DNA of 64,000 bases, taken from Varroa destructor (Eukaryota; Arthropoda; Arachnida; Mesostigmata; Varroidae). Each line of letters starts with the position of its first letter. Positions within the stretch are counted from its first letter, which is position 1. Location of the stretch: assembly GCF_002443255.2 (NCBI RefSeq), contig NW_019211454.1:54677823-54741822 (forward strand), in the 5' to 3' direction. Shown here in pieces: positions 44,556 through 55,200 of this stretch. The notes below the pieces were generated by a model. It ran no database searches and was not told the DNA's origin. It saw only the letters and a list, made by a program, of their open reading frames with translations. Made by a program: the position numbers and the translations under genes.

Positions 44556-44897
44556 GGTGGTGGTGGTGGTGGTGGTGGTGGTGGTGGTGGTGGTGGTGGT
44601 GGTGGTGGTGGTGGTGGTGGTGGTGGTGGTGGCGGCAGCAGCAGCAGCAGCAGCAGCAGCAGGCCATGTATGCAAACTAGTAAAAAATGCCTACCGCTAG
44701 GACGATCGGCTCCTGCTCGGCTACCTGCTGCACTGACCTACTCGAGATGAATACTCAAGCTAGTGGCAGCAACAGTGAGCAGGCTCCAGACGGGGCCGTT
44801 ACACTTACCCTCTACGATGGTCGGGATCATCGTTATCACCGGCCGTTTCTGCAGCATCAACGACAGCGATCACGACGGTCGAATACAATGATAGAAG
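44201..44897 (-). CDS. Secreted protein gene on the minus strand (span, 2 exons plus possible third)
   Basis: Exon one (44809-44897) and exon two (44377-44463) both leave in phase 2, and exon two is entered in phase 2, so they join in frame through a split glycine codon. Together they read a signal peptide (LLSLYSTVVIAVVDAAETA), an acidic segment (GDNDDPDHRRG), then DSRITPQDIMCGHNSRNS and RSGAAVIKCGG. A 16-base terminal exon at 44201-44216 (acceptor AACTTGCAG) would finish it as FYLT and stop. If exon two is not spliced, its own frame stops two bases further on, after the same CGG. The start-codon exon lies upstream (above 44898) and is unresolved. No family is recognised; a short secreted or cuticular peptide is likely. 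Confidence 0.4.
44377..44463 (-). CDS. Second exon of the minus-strand secreted gene
   Basis: 87 bases, phase 2 to phase 2, with acceptor CTAGTATACAG and donor GG|GTAAGG. It encodes 28 whole residues with two cysteines 16 positions apart (MCGH and IKCG). As a symmetric exon it could be skipped without a frameshift. Confidence 0.4.
44503..44662. repeat. Compound trinucleotide array (GGC)n-(GGT)n-(GCA)n
   Basis: Three adjacent arrays: about 15 GGC units (to 44555), about 25 GGT units (44556-44632) and about 9 GCA units (44634-44662). They lie wholly inside the intron between the two minus-strand exons at 44809 and 44463. Every frame through them gives homopolymers (Gly/Val/Ala or Thr/Pro, His, Cys), which are not evidence of a protein. 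Confidence 0.95.
44809..44897 (-). CDS. Signal-peptide exon, minus strand
   Basis: The acceptor (CAGCTCCTGCTTCTGTAG, complement of 44898 onward) and donor (GG|GTAAGTGT, complement of 44801-44808) are both excellent. Of the three frames only the one given is open from acceptor to donor (29 codons plus two bases). It starts in phase 0, so the start exon must end in phase 0. Confidence 0.45.
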
Positions 44898-46806
44898 CTA
44901 CAGAAGCAGGAGCTGCAAGAGTATCAGTGACTGTATTATCTGTCCTTTAATGTCGTCCCGCCTGAGGGACGAAAAGATCGACTTGTCATACGGTCGAATG
45001 TAGACGCACGTACTACTGCTGACCGCGGTAACCACCGCTATTGGAATAAAGTTGCTGAGATCTTTCAGCTGAACAAATCGCGGCATATAAATCAAGTCCA
45101 TCGTGTTCATACTACACATTACCATTAAAAAATTCTATATCATGTTGCTGTCGCAATGTCTGTGTCAAAGCGACGCTGGAGCGACTGCTAATTTTAGCAG
45201 TTCAGCATCGCTCTGTGCTAAGCAGATTGAGTTTACTGCTTTTAGCAGCCATTAACGACAAATGGTGGGGAAATTAATTTATTATTCCACGTGTTGTAAT
45301 TAGAAATCACGTCCGTATGTTCTCTCTATAAAAGGATCTAAGTAGCACTGAAGTAACTAGAGGTAAAATAACCTATAAATCGATGTATTTAATACGTTCG
45401 ATTGGTTCTTTTTATGAAGGAGCAAACATATGAGGTCGTTCAAACATGGATGGACATAAAAACGGCCTTGTTTTGTGTAGGAGTACAGTACACTCTCCTT
45501 TGATGTGTACTATCAAATGTACGAGATAAATTCGAAGGTAACGCGTCTACTTCTTGCCACTGATTGTTGGTAAACTTGAAAAAAAGTACAACCAAGTAAG
45601 AAAAAGCTCACAATGTCCAAGCCTTGTAAACGCACTATATATTCAATGTCTCCATATGTTTTTTTTATTCAACAATTCCAATAGATGGAGAGGGAAAATT
45701 CATCGTATAGCAGACGACGTAAACCTTGTCGTCTGTAATAAAAATAATAGTGCCAACGACATGCCGAGGCTAGACGACTGTTCTATCAGCACATAAAAAT
45801 ATTCAATTTCGATTCTAGATTGTGATGTACTGTTCTGAATAAAAGTTTGCTGATATCGACAGATTTTATGCTGACTATTACTTACGACGGCCTAATAAAA
45901 CCGCTGAAAGAAGATTACGCTCTGGTGACAGAAATGCGATAGTTGATAGCAATCAAGCGTCTAAATGAGGGCTAAACAATGACGACTTTCTGTGGCATAG
46001 CTCTTCCTGGGCATATTATATATGGCGCTCGAGAATTTACTACCAAATGACCCACAGGCTTGATAATGGTTTGGGCCCTAATGATCACTTTGTTATGAAG
46101 CTCAATTACTAAATGAGATAATACAGAAAGGCAGCTATTATGGCTTAAATTTGCACGCGCCTGAATGAGGTGAATCTTTCAGCAGTACTAATGGTTACGA
46201 TAATAACGCTAGGGTAAAGAACGCGATTTGGCTTTCAAAATATTACGACCACTTCATGGAATATGAAAAAAATTAACTATTGGAATCAGGTATAATGGGC
46301 TTATTTGGAAGAAACCCTACGTTTTAGACAAATGTCTTTTTAATTTCGGCGAGAAAAATTCGAGCGAATGCTGAACGGGGGTTATATCCAAAGTTTTCTA
46401 GAGCTTCTGTATTAGACTGAGAATTTCTAGACCTTGAGTACTGCACAGTTAGCGACATATTATCGCCTTATCGGAAATTGAATATTGGGACACTTTCATT
46501 ATCATGGCTAGATCTTACGTTTCAAAGCGCGTCCCACTCGTCTGCTACTACATACGTGCCAGTTCTGGCAGATTCTTCCGTTTAGGCCTCCTGCTGGTAT
46601 CGGTAGCCTGTAGTATTATCTGTTGCCGACTAACCTTGATGGGGCTTCTAGGCACCTGGGGCTACAATAATCGTCTAGTACTATAACACCAAGTCATTAT
46701 TAAAGGTTTGGCTTTGAAAAAATCTACATATAAATATGTATGCTCGAGTTAAAATATAAGTCGTTAGGATCACAAACGTCTTAAATGAAAAATACGTTAC
46801 AAAAGC
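44898..46806. other. No secure gene
   Basis: The first part (44.9-45.1 kb) may hold the start exon of the minus-strand secreted gene. A + strand ATG frame at 46504-46686 has a hydrophobic segment (LGLLLVSVACSIICC) but no support. The rest is AT-rich. Confidence 0.3.
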
Positions 46807-47055
46807 CTATTGAAGTAATTCAAATGTCCAGGATGTATTGGCAACTTTCAGTTTACATAGCTTCGAAATGGCGATAACATTGATAAGAATAAACCCCATT
46901 ATCGATAAAATTGCTATATAATAAAAAGTTATGATATAATCTGGTTCAGTAAATAATAACGAAAGCCATTTAAGAGTACAAATACCCTGGATTCCAATGG
47001 AGATCATACGTAGCGCCCTACAATTATCGCAGATAGCACCTGTTTCGATCGTCAT
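46807..47055 (-). CDS. Small two-membrane-segment protein or exon
   Basis: A complete ATG-to-TAG frame of 82 codons on the minus strand with A at -3. The product starts MTIETGAICDNCRAL (a CXXC), then has two hydrophobic helices, about residues 18-36 (ISIGIQGICTLKWLSLLF) and 41-65 (IITFYYIAILSIMGFIL...), and a short polar tail ending FELLQ. The pattern fits a small multi-pass membrane protein or one exon of a four-helix protein. AT-rich DNA favours hydrophobic chance frames, which keeps confidence moderate. Confidence 0.3.
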   Translation of the reverse strand: MTIETGAICDNCRALRMISIGIQGICTLKWLSLLFTEPDYIITFYYIAILSIMGFILINVIAISKLCKLKVANTSWTFELLQ

Positions 47056-48363
47056 ACTTTTACATGTCCGAAGGTGACAATTCTCTCATTTTGCTGTTAT
47101 CAGAAACGCCAGCTGCTACAAACCAGGACGGTTTTTTAATGAGATAGCTTGAATGGTACACGAAACGAAGTAGGCCGAACAGGACAGAACCAGAAAAAAT
47201 GTTTCATTCTCTGGCTTTCTCTAAGGACGGCAAAGTAGATATCAGGGACGGCAAGTTAGCTAACTCAACTCGGGCCAGCACGTTTGGCCCGTAGAACAAA
47301 ATTGCAATAGGTCGAATCACAGAATTGCTGCCGCTGAGTCGCTATCTCTCTGCGGCTATCTTATCTTAAGTGCTCTTCTGCGTTACTTCGGCGATTTACT
47401 CTCGGAGCGGTCAGGAAAATTCAATTAACGTGACTGTGCCTGGCTGAGCAATAATGATAAATTTGCTGTGTGTACGTACCGTCCAACGATCGACTAGAAA
47501 GACTGACCAAAATGAAACGACGACGAGCGGCGAAGACTTTCCCTAAACAATCAATGTCCTTAGTGTTGCTATTGAAACAAACTTGACTTCAGGAAACGAC
47601 CAGGCCATGGATCTTCTGCTGTTTCGGTACCGCGTCTAGCGGCAAGCACTTCTCTCAACTCATTACTACATTAGCAGACGGCTGACGCTAGACGAATTTC
47701 TCGGAGTGTAATGTAGTAGTAATTATTTAGTGGTGCTGGACTATCGAGCCAAATCAGTTTCAGTAGTATGTAAAATGGCGCCCAATATACTTCGATTGGT
47801 CCATAGTAGCTTCTAGCACTGGTGTGCTTTAACAATGAAACCACTAACAAAACGCATCAAATATGCTCTTCTACTAGTTACGTATAGAGCTGATTGCTTC
47901 AGTGACCTCGCAGCGTGCTCGATTTTCGTAACAAATGCTTAAACTAACAGACGATTATGTTGCATTCGTTTCGTTCAGCTAATCACTGTCAAATCGATTA
48001 GCAATCTATAACAATTTGAGATTGCGAAACGCAGGAACAATGACGCTACGGGAACCGTGTCCATTGTGCAATCCGTGTGGGCATCACCAAATGACCAATC
48101 GAATAACTGGGCATTGCCAGTAGCAATCAGTGCCAGATTATAAACCTGCTGAATATCACCAAGTGTTCGATTCTAATCTTATATTTTTGATAAAGAAATG
48201 ACATATTTCTAGAATGATTTTGACTTGTCCCAATATTTAGAACCTGACTTTGCTACAGGTGCTCAATTTGTCTCTCGTTTAGCTACGAAACAAAGAGTCG
48301 CAGCTTTTAGGTTGAATGTGAAAATCAGGCTGACAAGCCTATTTGTTTCCGAGTAATTTCTAG
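47056..48363. other. Ambiguous open frames on both strands
   Basis: Around 48.0-48.15 kb the + strand reads NNDATGTVSIVQSVWASPND and the minus strand TLGDIQQVYNLALIATGNAQ, each open for 35-60 codons with usable acceptors. They exclude each other and neither is called. The remainder shows nothing. Confidence 0.3.
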
Positions 48364-48524
48364 GGAAGGCTGAGAGTTCTATCATTCGGATGGGGTATGA
48401 TCCGAATATGATGAATGATGAATTCTGGACAAATGGAGATATGGCTATTATAGATCAGGTTGAAGAGTATGTTTCAGGTAGCACGGTAAATAAACCAATG
48501 CCATTGCTTCGTATTGATATATAG
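48364..48524 (+). CDS. Candidate acidic exon, unknown protein
   Basis: An acceptor AATTTCTAG ends at 48363, and a phase-1 frame of 52 codons runs to TAG, with a possible donor CAG|GTAGCA at 48478. The product includes MGYDPNMMNDEFWTNGDMA then IIDQVEEYVSG, acidic and unlike chance AT-rich frames. The minus strand of the same segment is also open and would fit in phase behind the signal exon at 48594. Only one can be right. Confidence 0.22.
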
Positions 48525-48593
48525 TACATGATAGCTTTGCTCTTTGGATATATCTTCCATGTTATGCTGTACAGGTAATGAAAGCAAACTTAC

Positions 48594-48712
48594 CCAAGGT
48601 GCTGGGCCGAAAGTCTCGTTGATAGCTGCCATCTCTAGCACTCCATGCCCCGTCAACTAAAAGGATAAGGGCCACGCCGCCTATTAGCCTCAACAATGAC
48701 AGCTGCTGTCTA
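48594..48712 (-). CDS. Signal-peptide exon of a minus-strand secreted protein
   Basis: On the minus strand, from the acceptor CCTGTGCTTTAG to a perfect donor TTGG|GTAAGT, one frame is open for 39 codons plus a G (phase 1 out). It reads RQQLSLLRLIGGVALILLVD then GAWSARDGSYQRDFRPSTL. The first part is a clear signal peptide with likely cleavage near WSA. The split-glycine phase-1 exit is the same architecture as the Gly/His-rich gene. The start exon (above 48713) and the following exons are not secured; one phase-compatible continuation begins at the complement of about 48450. Confidence 0.42.
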
Positions 48713-50894
48713 CTAAAGCACAGGCAGTAGCAGTTGCGGCTACCTCTAAAGATACTACCAGCAATCAAATCGCGACTGCAGACCGGGCGGCACGAGCTTG
48801 GCACTACCATGCTGATGCTAAGCACAGCGTGGTCTAGTTGCCAGCGTATAGCGATTGACAGCCACGAACGGCAATGCTCGTCGGCTTCGAGACGCAAAAT
48901 AATAACAAATAACAGATCAGGCGGTCTTCTTCATCTGCAATACATACACACTATATCCGTTTGTGGAAATCCACGAGACAACGCTGCTGATGGTAATAAC
49001 TGTTCGAATGAAACTTAGATTGAACCACTGGCTCACGGAAACAAACTGGTTCTAACGTTTTCAGCGCCTTCTTTTATTCTTTGACAGAGATCGTTTGTTG
49101 TTGTCGTTGATGATGCTAAAGTGTGTGTATAGCAACAACCTTAGTTGATGACTTCACACTTCGCTAATCCGTCGACGAAGTACGGACGTGAACAGGAGCA
49201 ATATTCACGCCCTGAGGCGCACCATAATAATGAGCTGTCCTAGGAGACAAAAAACGGAACTAATATGGCCTGTCGGCCTGCTTGTCTGTCTACTTTTGGT
49301 TGTGGGGTCAGATAGATGACCTTTTAGCGGTTACCGGTATAATGCTTCGGTGGCATGATCTCGAGTCTAAAACGGAGATGTTTTTTCATTTGTGCGACGA
49401 AAATTCTTCATTGGCTCCTGGTTTCTGGCTATCCTTCTCTCTAGCCAGTGCATTTCTACAAAGATGACCATGTGTGCAATGAATATGAGCGAGTGTTCAA
49501 TTCTGTTCACAGTAGTATTATCCTCTTTGGTTCTCGGCTTCTCCCTCGTCTTCGATCTTAAAGATATCGTACAAGTTTATCACCGCAGCCGGTCATCATA
49601 CTCAGCGCTCTCCGTGGTTCGCTTCTGACTTCACAACCATCATTTTTACCCTTCTTTGTTTCGTCTTTTATGTGTTACTCATCGCCATGCCGCTTGCGAC
49701 GAAACAGGCTTTGTTGGACGCGTTAGAAACTAGTTTGCTTGTAGAATCTCTAAGAAGAATACCCGGCTGGATATAGCCACTGTTTATTTAGCAGCTCGTT
49801 CGTTGAGCACCCCAGCATTGCAAATAACCAATGAATGAAATCTTCTAAAAATAAAATGCTCGATAGATGGAGAACTTCTAGTGAATCTAGGTGCTTCGAA
49901 ATTTCGACTATTGGTACCACTTGGTTCGTCTAAAGGTGCAGGGTCTGGGCAGTATGTACTCGCACAAGTTTAAGACAACGTTCGTCGTATTTTTGATTCT
50001 GCACAGACAGAACTTGTGCAGCAGCAGAGCACAGCGGAGTCTGTTTTTAACGAAGAGTCATTCGAAGCCGCAGTTACTCCTCAGCGGTAGTATTAAGCAC
50101 AATTGAATCTGTTGTATTGAGTCACACGTACCTTCCTGCTAGAGTGGGCCAGACTCACTTGGGGGTGGCGGCGGTGAGTTGCGCCGGACTTAGAGCGGCA
50201 TCAGCAGTGGTAGGGACAGGGGAGCAGTGCAGTTGTTCCAAGGGATGATTCATGTTGGTGCAGCCGGGGGAAGTTGGCGTTGGCGAGGGTGACTATATTG
50301 AGGATTGGCCGTGTGTGGCGAGTGGGGTGAAATGGAGCGAAAGGGCCTACTCACGGGTCACGGACTGTGGCGTTAGCAGTCCTAGCATGAACTACACGGG
50401 GAGTCCTGTCAGCAACGAGGTTAAAACTAACCTCCGTAAGCAGTTGCGGCAGTGACTAGCAAAATATCAACGGCTACCGCAGTAAAGGAGGACCTCTGGG
50501 TCTGTTGTCGCTGCAGTTATGCTCAGGTGTCCTCTACCCAGAGAACATTCGGTACTCGACTTGATCGCTCAGTAGATGGTAGCGCTTGCTGTTGCTGACG
50601 CCGGCCGTGCGCTTTGCGCGTTCGAAAAAATCACCACTTGGCATTAGCGGCAAAACTGGGCGCCAAAAATTTACCTGCTTTTTAGCTCACTTGTTTTCTT
50701 TGAAAGCGTGAATTGTTGTTTAATTTTAATTAGAAAGCCTTTGAGTGAAAGTTGATTTTTTTTATAACTCATTATACGTTGAACATTCAGCATTTTTCAG
50801 GATATTGATACAGAAATGTTCGACTTGTTATATATTCATATAATTGGTAGTTTCATAAACAAATGGTTTATTCTAAGTTTTTCTTTTACTACAG
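48713..50894. other. No secure gene
   Basis: Open frames at 49.3-49.6 kb (+) include hydrophobic stretches but no splice support. GC rises from 50.1 kb. Confidence 0.35.
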
Positions 50895-51125
50895 AAATTG
50901 TTCCACGTTGCGCTGTCGTTCACTTCTATATTTCCTTTCCTAATTTGTTTTTGCTCGACGTTATTACTACTCATATCTATTCAAGTTGTTGTCGATAGAT
51001 GTGTGCTGTCGTTTTGTACCCTCAGCGGTGTCGTATCAATAATTTTTAAATCTCCGGCAGTGAATCAGCCGAAAAGTGTACTTTGCTTACGTTGCTTAGT
51101 TAAAAGGCCTTCATCGGCCGCTTAA
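50895..51125 (+). CDS. Candidate hydrophobic exon after an excellent acceptor
   Basis: TTTTTCTTTTACTACAG ends at 50894. In phase 0 the frame is open for 76 codons to TAA, beginning KLFHVALSFTSIFPFLICF and continuing with a leucine-rich stretch (CSTLLLLISIQVVV), then a second hydrophobic stretch and a polar Cys-containing tail. The beginning looks like a signal peptide that lacks only an initiator methionine from an upstream exon. Donor-like sites inside (for example GTTGTTGTC) could end it earlier. No family is recognised. Confidence 0.27.
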   Translation, partial: KLFHVALSFTSIFPFLICFCSTLLLLISIQVVVDRCVLSFCTLSGVVSIIFKSPAVNQPKSVLCLRCLVKRPSSAA

Positions 51126-52194
51126 CGATAGCCGCCGTCTCTGTGGACAGCGCTGCAGAGGCCCCCTGTTACGAGCTAACAAAATCTTCGCGTTTTACAG
51201 TCAGTCCAGCTTTCTCTAGTTTCCCGCGTTTAGCTTTGCGACAGTGGCCTTTTCGTTCGGCAACCGAACTGGGAACGTCAACAACCTCGAAGTCAACAGC
51301 TGTTGCGGGTGTCACTTCATGGCAGCTGCTGCACGCCGTTAACGATCATTGCCCCGTGTGGCCGCCTATTTGGCTTCTCACTAGCGAAAAGGGAATAAGG
51401 CTCATGATGCCGCTTTGTCCTGGTTTAACACAAGCTATTATACTGAAAGATGAAAGGTATCGTCGGTATCATAGCAGCGAAACCGCTGATTTTAGCTCTT
51501 AGAACGTAACAGCCATTCTAGGCGTGTAATGGAAGAGGTGTCTGCGCCTGCGTTGAAAAGAAATACAGAAGCTCAACGGTAGTTTATCTCTCTTCAGCAA
51601 TAAGAGTCCTAACGAGCAGGGTAGTACTTCCCGTTTAGCCGCTACTTTCCTGTTATAGTAATAATGTCAAAGCGATAGGCAGCCGATAGCTACATATTGA
51701 AACAGCACAAAGTTACAGCCAGTTGTTATCATGAGTTGTACAGCGATGGGAGTCCATCCATTAATATGTCCATACGATGATTTTCGTATCTACGTAGTTG
51801 CCCAACAGTTTTCCGGCAGTAATTTCTCGGCGTATTTTTTAAACGTTTGTCCAATACAATAGCAAAACAGTGTATCCCTGCAGTCACACCATCGATAGTT
51901 CAGCTGTGGCACCGTGACGTTGCTTTCTCAACGAACTTCTCCCATCCTCAGGTTGATTCGCACTGCGCATTGTGTGACCCGTGTCGTATCCACTATTTTC
52001 AACAGCCGCACATTTTTGAACTACTGCTGGAGTTTAAGCTGGAGCACCGTCATCAGTAACAACTGCGTCATTATAAGGGGGATTTTTTTGGCGGTCGATC
52101 TTTTTTCTGTTCTATAATCTCTATGTCATACTTTCGCCTAGCAGAGATAAGAGCCCGCGCAAAACATAAGAGCGCTACATCGACTGCCACAACA
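51126..52194. other. GC-richer stretch, no supported gene
   Basis: A 119-codon + frame (51143-51502) and others overlap without motifs. Possible promoter or UTR region. Confidence 0.35.
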
Positions 52195-52226
52195 GCGGCG
52201 GCGGCGGCGGCGACGACGACGACGAT
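52195..52226. repeat. Short GCG/ACG trinucleotide run
   Basis: About six GCG units followed by five ACG units. Confidence 0.8.
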
Positions 52227-55200
52227 GACTGCCACTAGCAAAAGGTTTGTCGCAAATCACAATTTCGAAAAGCTAATCATCCCCTATATTTCGTTCTTCC
52301 TTGCTACATTCTCTTTAAGCACGTCCTCCTCGTTTTTCCTGTGGCATGCAGCAAATGCCAAGAACCGTTAAGACAGTGCTTAGATGTGAGACTAGCCCGC
52401 TACCTACAAGCGTCGTAGCAGTGGACGCCTGTATCTTTAGTCGTGCTATAACACCGTTCGAATACTTTGTTCCTCAAACGCGCTTCTAGACGCGTGCTGT
52501 GATCTCTCTACCACCTCGCCCAACCGTTATCACATAGCACATTTGGCCCTTGAGAGATTGATGTCTCTCCGCTGGACCGAGACACACTCCCACAGGCTAC
52601 TGGGTGATGAAAATTGCTAAATAAGACTGCTGGCTAGCTAGCTGCCCGCTTGCCTGCTGACTCTGTCGCTCTGCCCTGAATATCCGAACACCCTCCCAAC
52701 GATCGAGCTGAGTCACAACACTGCCACGCGACACCCCTCACCCAAACACGCAACCCTCTCCATACAACCCCTTGTCAGGCAGGAAAAGGGCCTTCACCCC
52801 ATTTTCCAGTTCTGGGAGCAACCAAATTTCAGCATATAAAAAAAAAGGGGGGAGAAAGAGGTACTGGCCGGACCAACAAACTCCCAATCAGCTCACCACA
52901 AGCCGATTTTCTATTCCAGCGAACAAATGCTCTGTGTGTAATATTTTCGAGTAGAGCCAGCCCCACTATAAAGGCTTATACTCTGCCTTTGTCCGATGAA
53001 GCCAGTAACCCCATAAGCGTCCGGATCCTCATCGTAGACATCGTTCGTCCAGTTTCTCCCAAGCAGGGAGTTACAGGGGTGCACATTGCCTTCACAGACG
53101 ACGTGAGAAAGGGAAGTTGGGAGAGGGCAGTCGACGGGAAAGGCCGTAAGCATACCAAACAGAAGGACTACTCTAGGCTGAGTTGGTCGGAACGAACTGC
53201 TGCCTACCTATCAAGTCAGACGATGGGGTCCGGCGTTTAGGTATAGGCGAACTAGTCTGTAATATTGTTTATTATGTGGCCGCAGCGCTGCATGTCGTCT
53301 GCTGGGGAACGTCTTGAATGGAGTTCTCGCAGACAAGAGAAAATCCTGACGAATAAAGCGGTAAGAGAAAAGCAAAAAATATCGGAAATTCACTTAAAGC
53401 CGAATCGAGAACAACCTTTGAAATTGAGCATAATGGTAATTTGTTACGTTAGAAGCACTTATAAAATTATGCACCATTATAAAATTACTTTCGGTGTCAT
53501 TCTTTTAATTTGTCTTTGGAATTTATATTTAAATAAAGATTCGCCGGATATCGCTATACACACATGTGTGTATGTTCTGATTTCGGAATTAGTGTTATAG
53601 ACAGTACTGACATAAGATTGCCTGGCAGAGTCGACGTCGTTGTTTCTGAAAGGCGTATCTATAACTGAGTCTATGAACTTCATGTTCCCACACTTGCGTT
53701 TTACAATACGATTTCTCTTTACATGTTATTACATGTGCAAATAATGTCTAGCTCCCTATTTGTATCATACCCTAGGAAAACGAATGCCCACCGCATAGTC
53801 TATGGACGAAGCTTCCTCATGTTGAACCTTTGGACGCTGGGCTAAGTAAAATCACCAGTAAAGGCCAGTTGTATATTATTGGTGCTACAAATAAACTGTT
53901 TAACCCGGCATCGGAAATCCAGAAAATGCTAGTTAGCATACTGGCTTACCGTTAAATGTGTACAATTATTATCCACTGAATTGAGCACCAAGGCATTCGA
54001 GTGTTTCGTGAAGCTAATTGTTCTGACCGATTCGATGCCCTAGCGGGTTTCACTCAGCGAAGACAGCGCCGATCTTTAAACGCTTGCTAAACATTTACGC
54101 TGCAGATTAATTAGCCGCATAAATCAATTCAACAAACGTTCCAAAGTATATCGATGTGAAGAACACGAAACTGTGGTGATGCTTTAAATACTTAGCTTAA
54201 ACTTAGAAACAAAAAGTTTACGGGTTTACCACGAGGTGTCCTTGTTTTATCGTTTAATTGTGGATTCCTCGCACACTTGTGACCCCGCAACATTGAACGA
54301 GAAAAAAATATCAAAATCCTGTAAATCTTGGTGCTCTCTCTCCAATATCGGTTCTGAGCTCTGTCTGTCTCTGGCCCTCTACCAGCGTCTCTAAGATGAG
54401 CTAAATAGCGTTTATCTCGCAAATAGTGATTTACCCGAAAAAACCATATATTTAAGCTAAAATTTCGAAAATTTATAGGCAAATGAACGAAAAAAATCAT
54501 ACTCAAGATACAGTATTCCTCGTTCACCTGCAGTGTAAAGATTTAAGCCACTTTTCAATTTTGAATAGAGTACCCAAGGCGATAGGGCAGATATTTTTGC
54601 ACGGTTGAGGAACGCTTTAACCGATTACGACAAACTCTAAGGCTCCTTGCATCGTTTCATTTCACAGTTAGTAGGGATATTTTAAAGGCACAATATAATG
54701 TTTTTATTGTTTGCTCTATTTTAACCATAAGCCCGCTCTGAAACACTTGGGAGCTGATTTTATTCGGCTTGGGCACATAGGCTGGCCTTTCCATTGCACA
54801 ACCCATCACACTAAGTTTACGTAACAAAAAATCACAGTGTCGACGCAAACACTATTTCATGCGCTAACGAAACTGGCAATGACTTGAAGTTTCAGTTAAA
54901 TAAAAAGATTACGTTTTCCGTATACAATCATAATTATCAACTTACTCACGCCTGTTCGTTCAAGTTTCTGTGTAGTTTGCTAGTTGCGCTAATACTAAGC
55001 CTGTAAAATGATATATTCCAGTATATAATAGTACACGATTTCTACTGACCAGCTGATCGATAGGTTTAAATCATTTTTATTTTTACCATTAGTATATGCA
55101 TCATTCCAGCCTTCGATTTATGGTCGAAGGGAAATGCTATGACCATCGATCTACGAGGGTCTCTATTGACAACAGATTTAGCTGCCGCTGTTACTTATTT

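Noticed and set aside
44305..44700. Long frames of poly-Gly/Val/Ala, poly-Thr/Pro and poly-His/Ala in the trinucleotide array
   Set aside because: All six frames stay open through perfect triplet repeats whatever the function. The array lies in an intron of the minus-strand model.
46504..46690. Minus-strand TGTYVVADEW resembling a Rebers-Riddiford cuticle motif
   Set aside because: The frame is broken by stops on both sides and the spacing of the chitin-binding consensus is not met.
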